Shown: piece by piece, positions 35,097-41,773 of the stretch
How the letters are laid out: each line of letters starts with the position of its first letter
Position numbering within the stretch: position 1 is the stretch's first letter
Assembly (NCBI RefSeq): GCF_001641085.1
Contig: NZ_LXIE01000051.1
Location: 1-41,773 of the forward strand
Direction: 5' to 3'
DNA length: 41,773 nt
From: Aequorivita soesokkakensis
Lineage (GTDB): Bacteria; Bacteroidota; Bacteroidia; Flavobacteriales; Flavobacteriaceae
The notes under the pieces: model-generated
Database searches by the model: none
What the model saw: the letters and a program-made list of their open reading frames with translations, nothing else
What the model was told of the DNA's origin: nothing
Translations under genes and position numbers: made by a program

Positions 35097-36434
35097 ATGA
35101 AGCTTTTAAAATTTATATTTTTCCTTCTTCCTATGATAAGCTTTTCACAGGAATTCAATATTTCAGGAACTGTAGCTGCAAAAGCAATCTTATCTAATGA
35201 GGACGAAAATCCCTTTTGGTTTCACACAAATACCAACTATGCCGTTGGTGTGCTTACCAATCTTTCCGCCACTGGAGAGTTGACGGCAAGTTTAACATTT
35301 TCTTCCTTTAAGGTTAAAGGTGGCGCAGCAATATATGGTAGGGATGGTGTGGAAGATGCGGTTCAGCGAAGGGACTTATTTATTCAGTTTGAAAATTCTT
35401 GGCTATTTGCTACCGTGGGCGCAAAAAAACAAAAAGAAGTGCTCGACGGACTTTCTGCCACCAATCAAAACTTTTTGTGGTCTGGGAATGCAAGACCTTT
35501 ACCGGGAATTCTTTTGGAAGCAAATAACCCAATAAAAATTTCCAATACTTTTGGAATAGATTGGGGCATCGCCCATTATGATTTAAATGACAACCGTTTT
35601 GTGGATGCTGTTCATGTGCATTACAAAAGATTGGCTTTAATAACCAATTTCAATGAAAACCATAAACTTACTGCGCAGCTTCAACATTATGCTCAATGGG
35701 GCGGAACGTCTCCTGTTTATGGAGATTTAAAGGACGGTTTTAAAGATTTTATCAATGTTTTTTTTGCGCATAATTCAGAGGAACTCGGCATTGAAGACGA
35801 AACCATAAATAAAGTAGGAAACCACTTGGGTTCTTATTTGCTGAATTATGAATTTAAAAACAGTTGGGGAAATTTCTCTTTCTATCACGAACATCCTTTT
35901 GAAGATGGCTCTGGCACACGTTTGGCAAATTTTCCCGATGGTGTTTGGGGCATTTATTTTAAACCCCAAAATCAAAAAATAATTTCCTCCATTCTTTATG
36001 AATATATCGATACATCCGATCAAAGCGGAATATCTGTGGGTAGCGGGTTTGACGGCTATTTCGGCAATAATATTTACAGAAGCGGTTGGACTTATGAAGA
36101 AAATATAATTGGCGCACCGTTTATTTTATTTGATAAAAATATTGAGATTACAGATACTACTACTGCTTTTATTAGCAATCGCTCAAAAACCCATCATTTT
36201 GGGGTTATGGGAGAATTCGGCAATTTTCAATGGAAACTGAAAACCACCGTAACTAAATATCTGGGAACTTATCGAAAACCCTTTTCTCCTGAATGGAACT
36301 ATTGGTACAACTATGGTTCGCTATCTTATAAACATGAGAAACTAGGAACTTTTACGGTAATGGCTGGAGCAGATTTTTCAAACATAGCCAAAGCTCTTAT
36401 TGGAGGCGGAATTGAATATTCCTATAAATTTTAA
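35097..36434 (+). CDS. wzi: Capsule assembly protein, Wzi family
   Basis: A 445-aa outer-membrane beta-barrel protein with a cleavable signal (MISFSQ). Wzi-family signatures include ENPFWFHTNTNYAVG near the start and the repeated aromatic beta-strands to the end (IGGGIEYSYKF). In Escherichia coli Wzi helps anchor group 1 capsule to the cell surface, so its presence argues for an attached capsule rather than only free slime. It starts ten bases after wzc and ends the 23-gene plus-strand run. The next gene is convergent. Confidence 0.88.
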   Translation: MKLLKFIFFLLPMISFSQEFNISGTVAAKAILSNEDENPFWFHTNTNYAVGVLTNLSATGELTASLTFSSFKVKGGAAIYGRDGVEDAVQRRDLFIQFENSWLFATVGAKKQKEVLDGLSATNQNFLWSGNARPLPGILLEANNPIKISNTFGIDWGIAHYDLNDNRFVDAVHVHYKRLALITNFNENHKLTAQLQHYAQWGGTSPVYGDLKDGFKDFINVFFAHNSEELGIEDETINKVGNHLGSYLLNYEFKNSWGNFSFYHEHPFEDGSGTRLANFPDGVWGIYFKPQNQKIISSILYEYIDTSDQSGISVGSGFDGYFGNNIYRSGWTYEENIIGAPFILFDKNIEITDTTTAFISNRSKTHHFGVMGEFGNFQWKLKTTVTKYLGTYRKPFSPEWNYWYNYGSLSYKHEKLGTFTVMAGADFSNIAKALIGGGIEYSYKF

Positions 36435-36435
36435 A

Positions 36436-36576
36436 TCAATCTTCCTTTTTCTCTTTATTAAAAAGAAATCCTAAAGGCAACCATATAAAAAGGAACAAAA
36501 ACTTACCTGTAACGAACCCAATAATGGTTATCAAAGCTGCAAGAATTATTAAAAGTATTTTGTAATTACTTTTCAC
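36436..36576 (-). CDS. Small membrane protein (46 aa), GTG start
   Basis: A short frame read on the minus strand directly opposite the wzi end. The protein has two hydrophobic segments, YKILLIILAALITIIGFV and FLFLFIWLPLGFLF, then a charged tail NKEKKED, which is a classic small integral membrane protein layout. The start is GTG at 36,576, because a stop codon lies four codons upstream and there is no ATG. It lies 33 bases after the lplA stop and may be cotranscribed with lplA. Function unknown. The hydrophobic pattern and charged ends make it unlikely to be a chance frame. Confidence 0.6.
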   Translation of the reverse strand: MKSNYKILLIILAALITIIGFVTGKFLFLFIWLPLGFLFNKEKKED

Positions 36577-36610
36577 TTTAAAAAATTAATGATTTTGTAA
36601 AATTGTATTG

Positions 36611-37615
36611 TTAGAATTCATCAGCCCCATAAACCAATTCAATAAAATCAATTTTTGGAATGTCTCCGAAATATTCCTGAATCTCAATATCCTTCAATAA
36701 TTCCGAAATATCTTCTTTTTCATAACGGGCACCTTCCAATAGCTTTTCAAGATTTTCTACGGGTTCTTTTCCGAAGAAATCCCCATAAATTTTAAAATCT
36801 TTTATGTGTCCTTTTTCAACAAAAATCCTGAGGTCTATTTCGCCAACTGTAAAACGTTTGCTCCGCTGTATATTGAACTTGGGCGAACGGCCGTAATTCC
36901 AGTCCCAAGTGTCATATTTCTCTTCCTTTAGCTGGTGAACGGCTTTCCATTCTTCGGGCGTTAAATGGTAGCTTTCAAACGGTTCACTTTCCTCATAAAG
37001 TCCTTCCAGAAGTAACTGTCTAAACTCTTCGATTTTTAAGGGTTTTTTTAGGAATTCAGAAATATTTGCCACCCGACTGCGCACAGATTTGTGGCCTTTG
37101 GATTCAATCTTGCTCATTTTCACGTTTAGTGCATTTACAACTTCACCCAAATCTGTATCAAATAGAAGCGTGCCGTGGCTCACCATTCGTTTTCCAGTGG
37201 AAAATTGAGCTGTACCCGAAATCTTTTTTTCATCAACCTGTATATCGTTTCTGCCTTTAAGTTCCGCATCTAGGCCCAAAGTATTTAAAACTTTAATTAC
37301 GGGAGCAGTAAACTTTTTAAAATTGTTCAAACTTTTCACATCGTGATTGGTGATAAAACTGAAATTGAGATTTCCAAAATCATGATACACAGCTCCGCCG
37401 CCCGAAACCCTTCGTACTACGTGAATGTTGTTTTTTTCAACATACTCGTGGTTTATTTCTTCCAAAGTGTTTTGGTTACGGCCAATAATGATGGAAGGTT
37501 CATTTATGTAGAACAATAAATAGTCGTTCTCAGCACTAAAATTTCGAAGCGCAAATTCCTCCAAGGCAAGGTTCAATTGCGGGTTTGTGTTGCCTTCGTT
37601 TTCTATAAAAATCAT
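36611..37615 (-). CDS. lplA: Lipoate-protein ligase A
   Basis: A 334-aa enzyme that attaches free lipoate to the lipoyl domains of 2-oxoacid dehydrogenases and GcvH through lipoyl-AMP. Family motifs: RRVSGGGAVYHDFGNLNFSF, the adenylate-binding lysine region EKKISGTAQF, and a C-terminal accessory domain (from about residue 245) as in full-length LplA. The start MIFIENEGNTNPQLNLALEE is the standard N-terminus. Not related to the polysaccharide locus. Confidence 0.93.
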   Translation of the reverse strand: MIFIENEGNTNPQLNLALEEFALRNFSAENDYLLFYINEPSIIIGRNQNTLEEINHEYVEKNNIHVVRRVSGGGAVYHDFGNLNFSFITNHDVKSLNNFKKFTAPVIKVLNTLGLDAELKGRNDIQVDEKKISGTAQFSTGKRMVSHGTLLFDTDLGEVVNALNVKMSKIESKGHKSVRSRVANISEFLKKPLKIEEFRQLLLEGLYEESEPFESYHLTPEEWKAVHQLKEEKYDTWDWNYGRSPKFNIQRSKRFTVGEIDLRIFVEKGHIKDFKIYGDFFGKEPVENLEKLLEGARYEKEDISELLKDIEIQEYFGDIPKIDFIELVYGADEF

Positions 37616-37633
37616 TGTTTTTTATTTGGAACG

Positions 37634-37641
37634 TAAAGATA
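37634..37641 (-). promoter_or_regulatory. Weak -7 candidate for lplA
   Basis: The minus strand reads TATCTTTA, one base off TAnnTTTG, 19 bases before the lplA start. No TTG is at the right distance. Confidence 0.3.
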
Positions 37642-37653
37642 GTTTTTATTGGG

Positions 37654-37735
37654 GCTAAAAGCTAAAAGTGAATAGGTGAGTTTGTGAATGTGTGAATTAG
37701 TGAATTTGAAACCTGAAACTTTTAACTAGAAACTT
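37654..37735. repeat. Degenerate 7-8-base tandem array
   Basis: Consecutive units read GCTAAAA twice, GTGAATAG, GTGAGTTT, GTGAATGT, GTGAATTA, GTGAATTT, GAAACCT, GAAACTT, TTAACTA and GAAACTT. The first is 18 bases after the lplA start region and the last runs into the receptor stop codon. The right part shares the AACYNNN heptamer phase with the arrays at both window ends. Confidence 0.75.
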
Positions 37736-40022
37736 AAAATAAATAATCAAGCTTAAAACCACTATACCAATTTCGAGGTATTCCCGGATAATAAAAACGA
37801 GGTTCTGAATTTCCAAACCCGGTTGCATTTATTAAAACCGATGAAGCATATTTTTCATTCGTAAAATTATTTATCCCTGCATTTATTTCAAAAGTAAGCG
37901 TTTTTGAAAGTTGTTTTTTATAAGAAGCTTTTGTGTTAAAAACAGTATATTTTTCTGAATAAAGTTCGTTGGCGTCATTTATGGGAATTTCCCCAATATG
38001 AAGAAAATTCGTGTTCAATGTGAAGTTTTTAAAACCAAAGTTTATTCCGCCATTTACTTTTTTATCGGGAACTCCCGTAAGTTGGTTTCCCGAAAAGTCA
38101 TTTTCGTTATCCACAAAATCAATAAATTTATGGGCAGTGATTTCGGCATTTATATAGGGGGAAATGTATAAAAATCTTCCTATAGATTGGTTATAGGAAA
38201 TATTCAATTCAACACCTTTGTGTTCCGTTTTTCCAGCATTTCTGCCAATATATTGATCGTCCCCGATGCGTTCCGCAACAATCAAGTTGTCAATATCCAA
38301 AAGATATGCATTCAATTGAAAGTGAAGTTTTCTTTTAAAAAGGAAAAGCTCGCTTCCCAATTCATAATTAAAACCTTTTTCGGGTCCGAGATTCGGATTT
38401 ATTACTCCTTCCGGCGTAAGTGTTTCCTCAATGGAAGGATAATTAAAACCGCGACTGAAGTTGAAATAGGCGCTACTGTTTTCAGTGAATTGGTATAACA
38501 AATTTACATTCGGTGCCAAAATGGGTTCAAAGTTTCGATCAGCACTTTTGTTTGCTTCTCCTTCATTAAAGTAGTCCATAAAATCATAAGTGGTTCGATT
38601 AAAATTGACGCCGAACTGACCTTTAAGCTTTTGGGTAAAAGGAAGCGTTACGGTTATAAAAATGTTCAAATTGTCTCTCTTTTCAATATTCTCGCTCAAC
38701 AATTCGCCTTCCAAGCTTCCGTTGCCATTATTCTCCTCGTATAAATTTTCAATAGTTTTCCAATTGTATTCGTCTTTGTAAAATTCCCCGCCAAAACTGA
38801 GATTGGCTTTGTTTTTTAAAAATGAAAAGTCTTTTGCAAAGACCGTCCGCGCTCCATAACCATTAGTGAATTCATCCAAAATATTGAACGGTCGCGGTTC
38901 GTAATGATCCAAATAAGTATAAAAAACACTGCTGGTATTGCTGAAATTTTCGGAAAAGCGATGCGTAAAACTGAGGCCGACCAAAACTTGTTTGTTATCT
39001 TCAAAACCCTGTGCCTCCTTCCAGGTAAAAGCCGCTTGTGCGGGATCTTCCTCAAAAGCAGTTTTCCCTATGGAACTGGGGATTTCCGCGAAATAATCCA
39101 CATAATTCAATAAAATCCCCAACTCATTTTTAGGATTGAATTTATAGTTGGAAGTGAGTAGCAAAGTTTTCCTATCATAATTGCTGTTTTCCCTAAAACC
39201 ATCTGTTTCTAAATGATCGTAGTTTAAATTCACCAAAAATCTTTCATTTGAAATTGCGGTGGAAACGGAATTTTTTATCAATCCAAAGGAGCCAACCGTT
39301 AAATTATTTTTCACAAATGCTTCCCCAACCGCAGCTTGTTTGGAATTTAGCAGCAAAGTCCCACCCAAATTGGTGCCGTATTGTGTGGCTTTTGGGCCCT
39401 TTACTATTTCCAGCAATTGCAGATCTTCTGGATCAAAAGCATCGATTGCTGTTTCGCCAATGCCGTTTGTTATAGGAATTCCGTTGAAATAAGCTCGTAT
39501 TTTGCTGGTGCCATAAAGCGTCCGCGAACCAACCCCGCGAATAACAATTCTATTGGTATTGATAGCCCCGCTTTGGATAAAAACACCGGGAGTTTCATTT
39601 ATTGCTGAGACCAAATCTATCGGACTGTAAGCATCCAATTTTTCAGCGGAAATTTTTTCAGTGGGAATAATTACTTTGCTTTCTTTTTGATAGGTTGAAG
39701 AAATAATTATTTCATCGAGGTTTTCGCTATTTGAGAGAGGTGAAAGGATTAAATTAAAATTAGATTCCGTCATTTCAAAAGTTGCAATATAAAAATTAGG
39801 GTGCTCAAAGCGCAATTCTATTGGTAGCGTTAACTCTGTGGGCAGCAAAAATATTCCATTATTATTGGTTTCAGCAACCTTTTCAGAATTGTAAAAGACG
39901 GAAACATTCGGAATAGGAAGTCCCTTTTCAGAAAAAATAATCCCTCTATTTTGTGCCGAAACAATATTAAAAAATGCGGTTATTAAAATAGCCGCCAGTG
40001 TTATATAAAATTTCTTTCCCAT
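37734..40022 (-). CDS. TonB-dependent outer-membrane receptor
   Basis: A receptor of 762 aa from the start MGKKFYITLAA, giving a signal peptide ending VSAQ; a frame nine codons longer was rejected. Residues of about 25-95 form a carboxypeptidase-regulatory-like domain common in Bacteroidota. The plug domain follows (GVFIQSGAINTNRIVIRGVG, then EIVKGPKATQYGTNLGGTL), then a 22-strand barrel ending GFKLDYLF. The plug motif and length fit iron-siderophore receptors of the FecA type. No SusD partner and no regulator adjoin, so a polysaccharide substrate is unlikely. The ligand is unknown. Confidence 0.9.
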   Translation of the reverse strand: MGKKFYITLAAILITAFFNIVSAQNRGIIFSEKGLPIPNVSVFYNSEKVAETNNNGIFLLPTELTLPIELRFEHPNFYIATFEMTESNFNLILSPLSNSENLDEIIISSTYQKESKVIIPTEKISAEKLDAYSPIDLVSAINETPGVFIQSGAINTNRIVIRGVGSRTLYGTSKIRAYFNGIPITNGIGETAIDAFDPEDLQLLEIVKGPKATQYGTNLGGTLLLNSKQAAVGEAFVKNNLTVGSFGLIKNSVSTAISNERFLVNLNYDHLETDGFRENSNYDRKTLLLTSNYKFNPKNELGILLNYVDYFAEIPSSIGKTAFEEDPAQAAFTWKEAQGFEDNKQVLVGLSFTHRFSENFSNTSSVFYTYLDHYEPRPFNILDEFTNGYGARTVFAKDFSFLKNKANLSFGGEFYKDEYNWKTIENLYEENNGNGSLEGELLSENIEKRDNLNIFITVTLPFTQKLKGQFGVNFNRTTYDFMDYFNEGEANKSADRNFEPILAPNVNLLYQFTENSSAYFNFSRGFNYPSIEETLTPEGVINPNLGPEKGFNYELGSELFLFKRKLHFQLNAYLLDIDNLIVAERIGDDQYIGRNAGKTEHKGVELNISYNQSIGRFLYISPYINAEITAHKFIDFVDNENDFSGNQLTGVPDKKVNGGINFGFKNFTLNTNFLHIGEIPINDANELYSEKYTVFNTKASYKKQLSKTLTFEINAGINNFTNEKYASSVLINATGFGNSEPRFYYPGIPRNWYSGFKLDYLF

Positions 40023-40129
40023 AAAATTATTTGTATTAAAAATAGCCAATAACTCAACGAAAGCTGGTAGGTCACCGAAAGTTTAATCAATTTTTAACTT
40101 GTGGTCAGTGAATACCTCAGCTTTGATTA

Positions 40130-40163
40130 TTGTAAAAACTTCGCCATTAAAAATTTATATTTG
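40130..40163 (+). promoter_or_regulatory. Promoter of the FAD oxidoreductase gene
   Basis: TTG (40,130-40,132), a 23-base spacer and TATATTTG (40,156-40,163) match the flavobacterial consensus. The start codon is only seven bases after the -7 box, so the transcript would be leaderless or nearly so. This also argues for the start at 40,170. Confidence 0.55.
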
Positions 40164-40169
40164 CGGTCT

Positions 40170-41732
40170 ATGAGCAAACTGGTTCAAATAGCGATATTGC
40201 CACGGCAGCAGGAAGACTTGGATTATATCCTCGAACTTGCTTTGGAAAAGGAAAAACTTCGGAAGGAGCAAATAAGCGATTGGCGAATTAGAAAACGTTC
40301 CATTGATGCACGCCGAAAACCTATCAAACTAAATCTGCAAATTGAAATTTGGCTGAAAGGAGAAAAACGTGAAATTATTCCGCCATTTATTCCGCAGAAT
40401 GTTTCTTCATCCAAAGAAATTGCAATCATTGGAGCGGGCCCGGCTGGTCTTTACGCTGCACTAAGAGCTATTGAAGCCGGTTTGAAACCAATCGTTTTTG
40501 AACGTGGAAAAGACGTTCGGGAACGCAGAAGAGATTTGGCGGTAATCAATAAAGACCAAATTGTAAATCCAGAAAGTAACTATTGTTTTGGCGAAGGCGG
40601 CGCCGGAACCTATTCTGACGGAAAACTTTACACCCGAAGCAAAAAGCGCGGAAAGGTTTTGAAGGCTTTGGAATGGTTTGTTCACTTTGGTGCGGATGAA
40701 GATATTCTTGTAGATGCGCATCCACATATTGGAACAAATAAACTACCGAAAATCATCACTTCAATGCGGGAAGCCATTATTGAAAATGGGGGCGAAGTGC
40801 ATTTCAATTCGAAGCTAACCGATTTAATGCTGAAAGAGAATACTATTGAGGCGATTCAAATAAATAACGAAAAATGGTTTGAGTTTGAAAACATAATTCT
40901 TGCAACTGGTCATTCTGCACGGGATATTTTTTATTTACTTCAAGATAAAAATATAAAAATTGAAGCCAAGCCATTTGCCATTGGGGTTCGGGTGGAACAT
41001 CAACAGGAATTGATTGACTATATTCAATATCACGGCGAGGATGACAAACCATATTTACCACCAGCGAGTTACGCTTTGGTAGAGCAAGTTGATGGATTGG
41101 GGGTATATTCATTTTGTATGTGTCCAGGAGGAATTATTGCGCCCTGTGCAACTGAGCAGGAGGAAGTAGTTACAAATGGTTGGAGCCCAAGTAAACGTAA
41201 TAATCCGTATGCAAATAGCGGAATTGTGGTAAGTGTAGAACCCAAAGATTTACCGAATTATAAAGAAGGAGACCCTTTTGTTTGCCTCGATTTTCAAAAA
41301 GAAGTAGAAAAACGTTGTTGGGAAGCAGGAGGGAAGACGCAAAAAGTTCCCGCCCAACGGATGATTGATTTTGTGGAAGGAAAAATTTCAGAAGATTTCC
41401 CAAAAACTTCCTATCAGCCAGGAATTGTTTCTGCAGACTTAAATGAAGTTTTACCAGTGCTCATTTCAAAAAGATTGAAGAAGGCATTTGTTTCTTTTGG
41501 AAAAAAAATGAAGGGATACTATACAAACCAAGCCGTTTTACATGCTCCGGAAAGTAGAACTTCTTCGCCAGTTTCCATTCCACGGAATCCGGAAACGCTA
41601 GAACATATTGAAATAAAAGGATTATACCCTTGTGGAGAAGGTGCAGGTTATGCAGGCGGTATCATTTCCGCAGCTATTGATGGGATTAATTGTGTGGATG
41701 CAATTGCGGAGAAATTAAATCGGGACTTGTGA
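40170..41732 (+). CDS. FAD-dependent dehydrogenase, COG2509 type
   Basis: A 520-aa flavoprotein. An N-terminal domain of about 85 residues precedes the FAD-binding Rossmann motif IAIIGAGPAGLYAALRA. Further landmarks are YCFGEGGAGTYSDGKLYTR, a second nucleotide-binding part (IILATGHSARD), and the C-terminal FAD motif LYPCGEGAGYAGGIISAAIDG. The chosen ATG gives the usual start MSKLVQIAILPRQQ; a frame 23 codons longer includes the promoter and was rejected. Members of this group are annotated as NAD(P)/FAD-dependent oxidoreductases without a known substrate. A Cys-rich segment FCMCPGGIIAPCA is typical of the family. Confidence 0.85.
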   Translation: MSKLVQIAILPRQQEDLDYILELALEKEKLRKEQISDWRIRKRSIDARRKPIKLNLQIEIWLKGEKREIIPPFIPQNVSSSKEIAIIGAGPAGLYAALRAIEAGLKPIVFERGKDVRERRRDLAVINKDQIVNPESNYCFGEGGAGTYSDGKLYTRSKKRGKVLKALEWFVHFGADEDILVDAHPHIGTNKLPKIITSMREAIIENGGEVHFNSKLTDLMLKENTIEAIQINNEKWFEFENIILATGHSARDIFYLLQDKNIKIEAKPFAIGVRVEHQQELIDYIQYHGEDDKPYLPPASYALVEQVDGLGVYSFCMCPGGIIAPCATEQEEVVTNGWSPSKRNNPYANSGIVVSVEPKDLPNYKEGDPFVCLDFQKEVEKRCWEAGGKTQKVPAQRMIDFVEGKISEDFPKTSYQPGIVSADLNEVLPVLISKRLKKAFVSFGKKMKGYYTNQAVLHAPESRTSSPVSIPRNPETLEHIEIKGLYPCGEGAGYAGGIISAAIDGINCVDAIAEKLNRDL

Positions 41733-41748
41733 TTTGGGATTTTTTTTA

Positions 41749-41773
41749 AACTTTTAACCTGCAACCTGCAACC
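41749..41773. repeat. Heptamer array cut by the window end
   Basis: Units AACTTTT, AACCTGC, AACCTGC and AACC follow the oxidoreductase stop codon by 16 bases and continue past the window end. Two units are identical. Confidence 0.6.

Noticed and set aside
13073-36434. Search for mobile elements, attachment sites or tRNA genes that could explain transfer of the capsule locus.
   Set aside because: No transposase, integrase, tRNA gene or terminal repeat was seen.

Overview
The window reads as a chromosomal piece of a member of the Bacteroidota, most likely a marine Flavobacteriaceae. The evidence is the low G+C content, promoters of the TTG-N17-23-TAnnTTTG type in place of -35/-10 boxes, few Shine-Dalgarno sequences, and typical flavobacterial proteins: a DUF4369-thioredoxin lipoprotein, a TonB-dependent receptor with a carboxypeptidase-like N-terminus, and a short Wza with a flavobacterial Wzc and Wzi. 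I cannot name the genus. No rRNA, tRNA, CRISPR array, insertion sequence or phage gene is visible, and no stretch over 300 bases lacks a gene.

Left part (1-12,900). A minus-strand TlpA-like thioredoxin lipoprotein is followed by a large GAF-domain protein and, convergent to it, an HD-hydrolase fused to a Pycsar-type membrane effector domain. Then come two tandem giant outer-membrane lipoproteins (1225 and 1236 aa). Each joins a calcineurin-like phosphoesterase, a middle domain with kinase-like motifs, and an Omp85-type barrel. The upstream copy has lost the phosphoesterase metal ligands but keeps the middle-domain motifs. The downstream copy is the reverse. A strong terminator separates them from a convergent dps gene.

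Centre (13,073-36,434). Twenty-three consecutive plus-strand genes look like one functional locus for a sulfated capsule or exopolysaccharide. The first block (cysQ, a doubled DUF2061 protein, cysC, cysD, cysN) makes PAPS and removes PAP. The second, very AT-rich block holds three sulfotransferases, a hexapeptide acetyltransferase, a Wzx flippase, a Wzy candidate and three GT4 glycosyltransferases. The third block, behind its own promoter, holds two initiating phosphoglycosyl transferases, a small unknown protein, a sugar N-formyltransferase, a PglE-like aminotransferase and a PglF-like 4,6-dehydratase. Together these predict a 4-formamido-4,6-dideoxy-type amino sugar at the start of the repeat unit. 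The last block is wza-wzc-wzi for export and surface attachment.

Right part (36,436-41,773). A previously unmarked 46-codon membrane protein lies opposite wzi, followed by lplA, a TonB-dependent receptor and a COG2509-type FAD oxidoreductase. Degenerate 7-8-base tandem repeats of related sequence occur beside lplA and the receptor and at both ends of the window.
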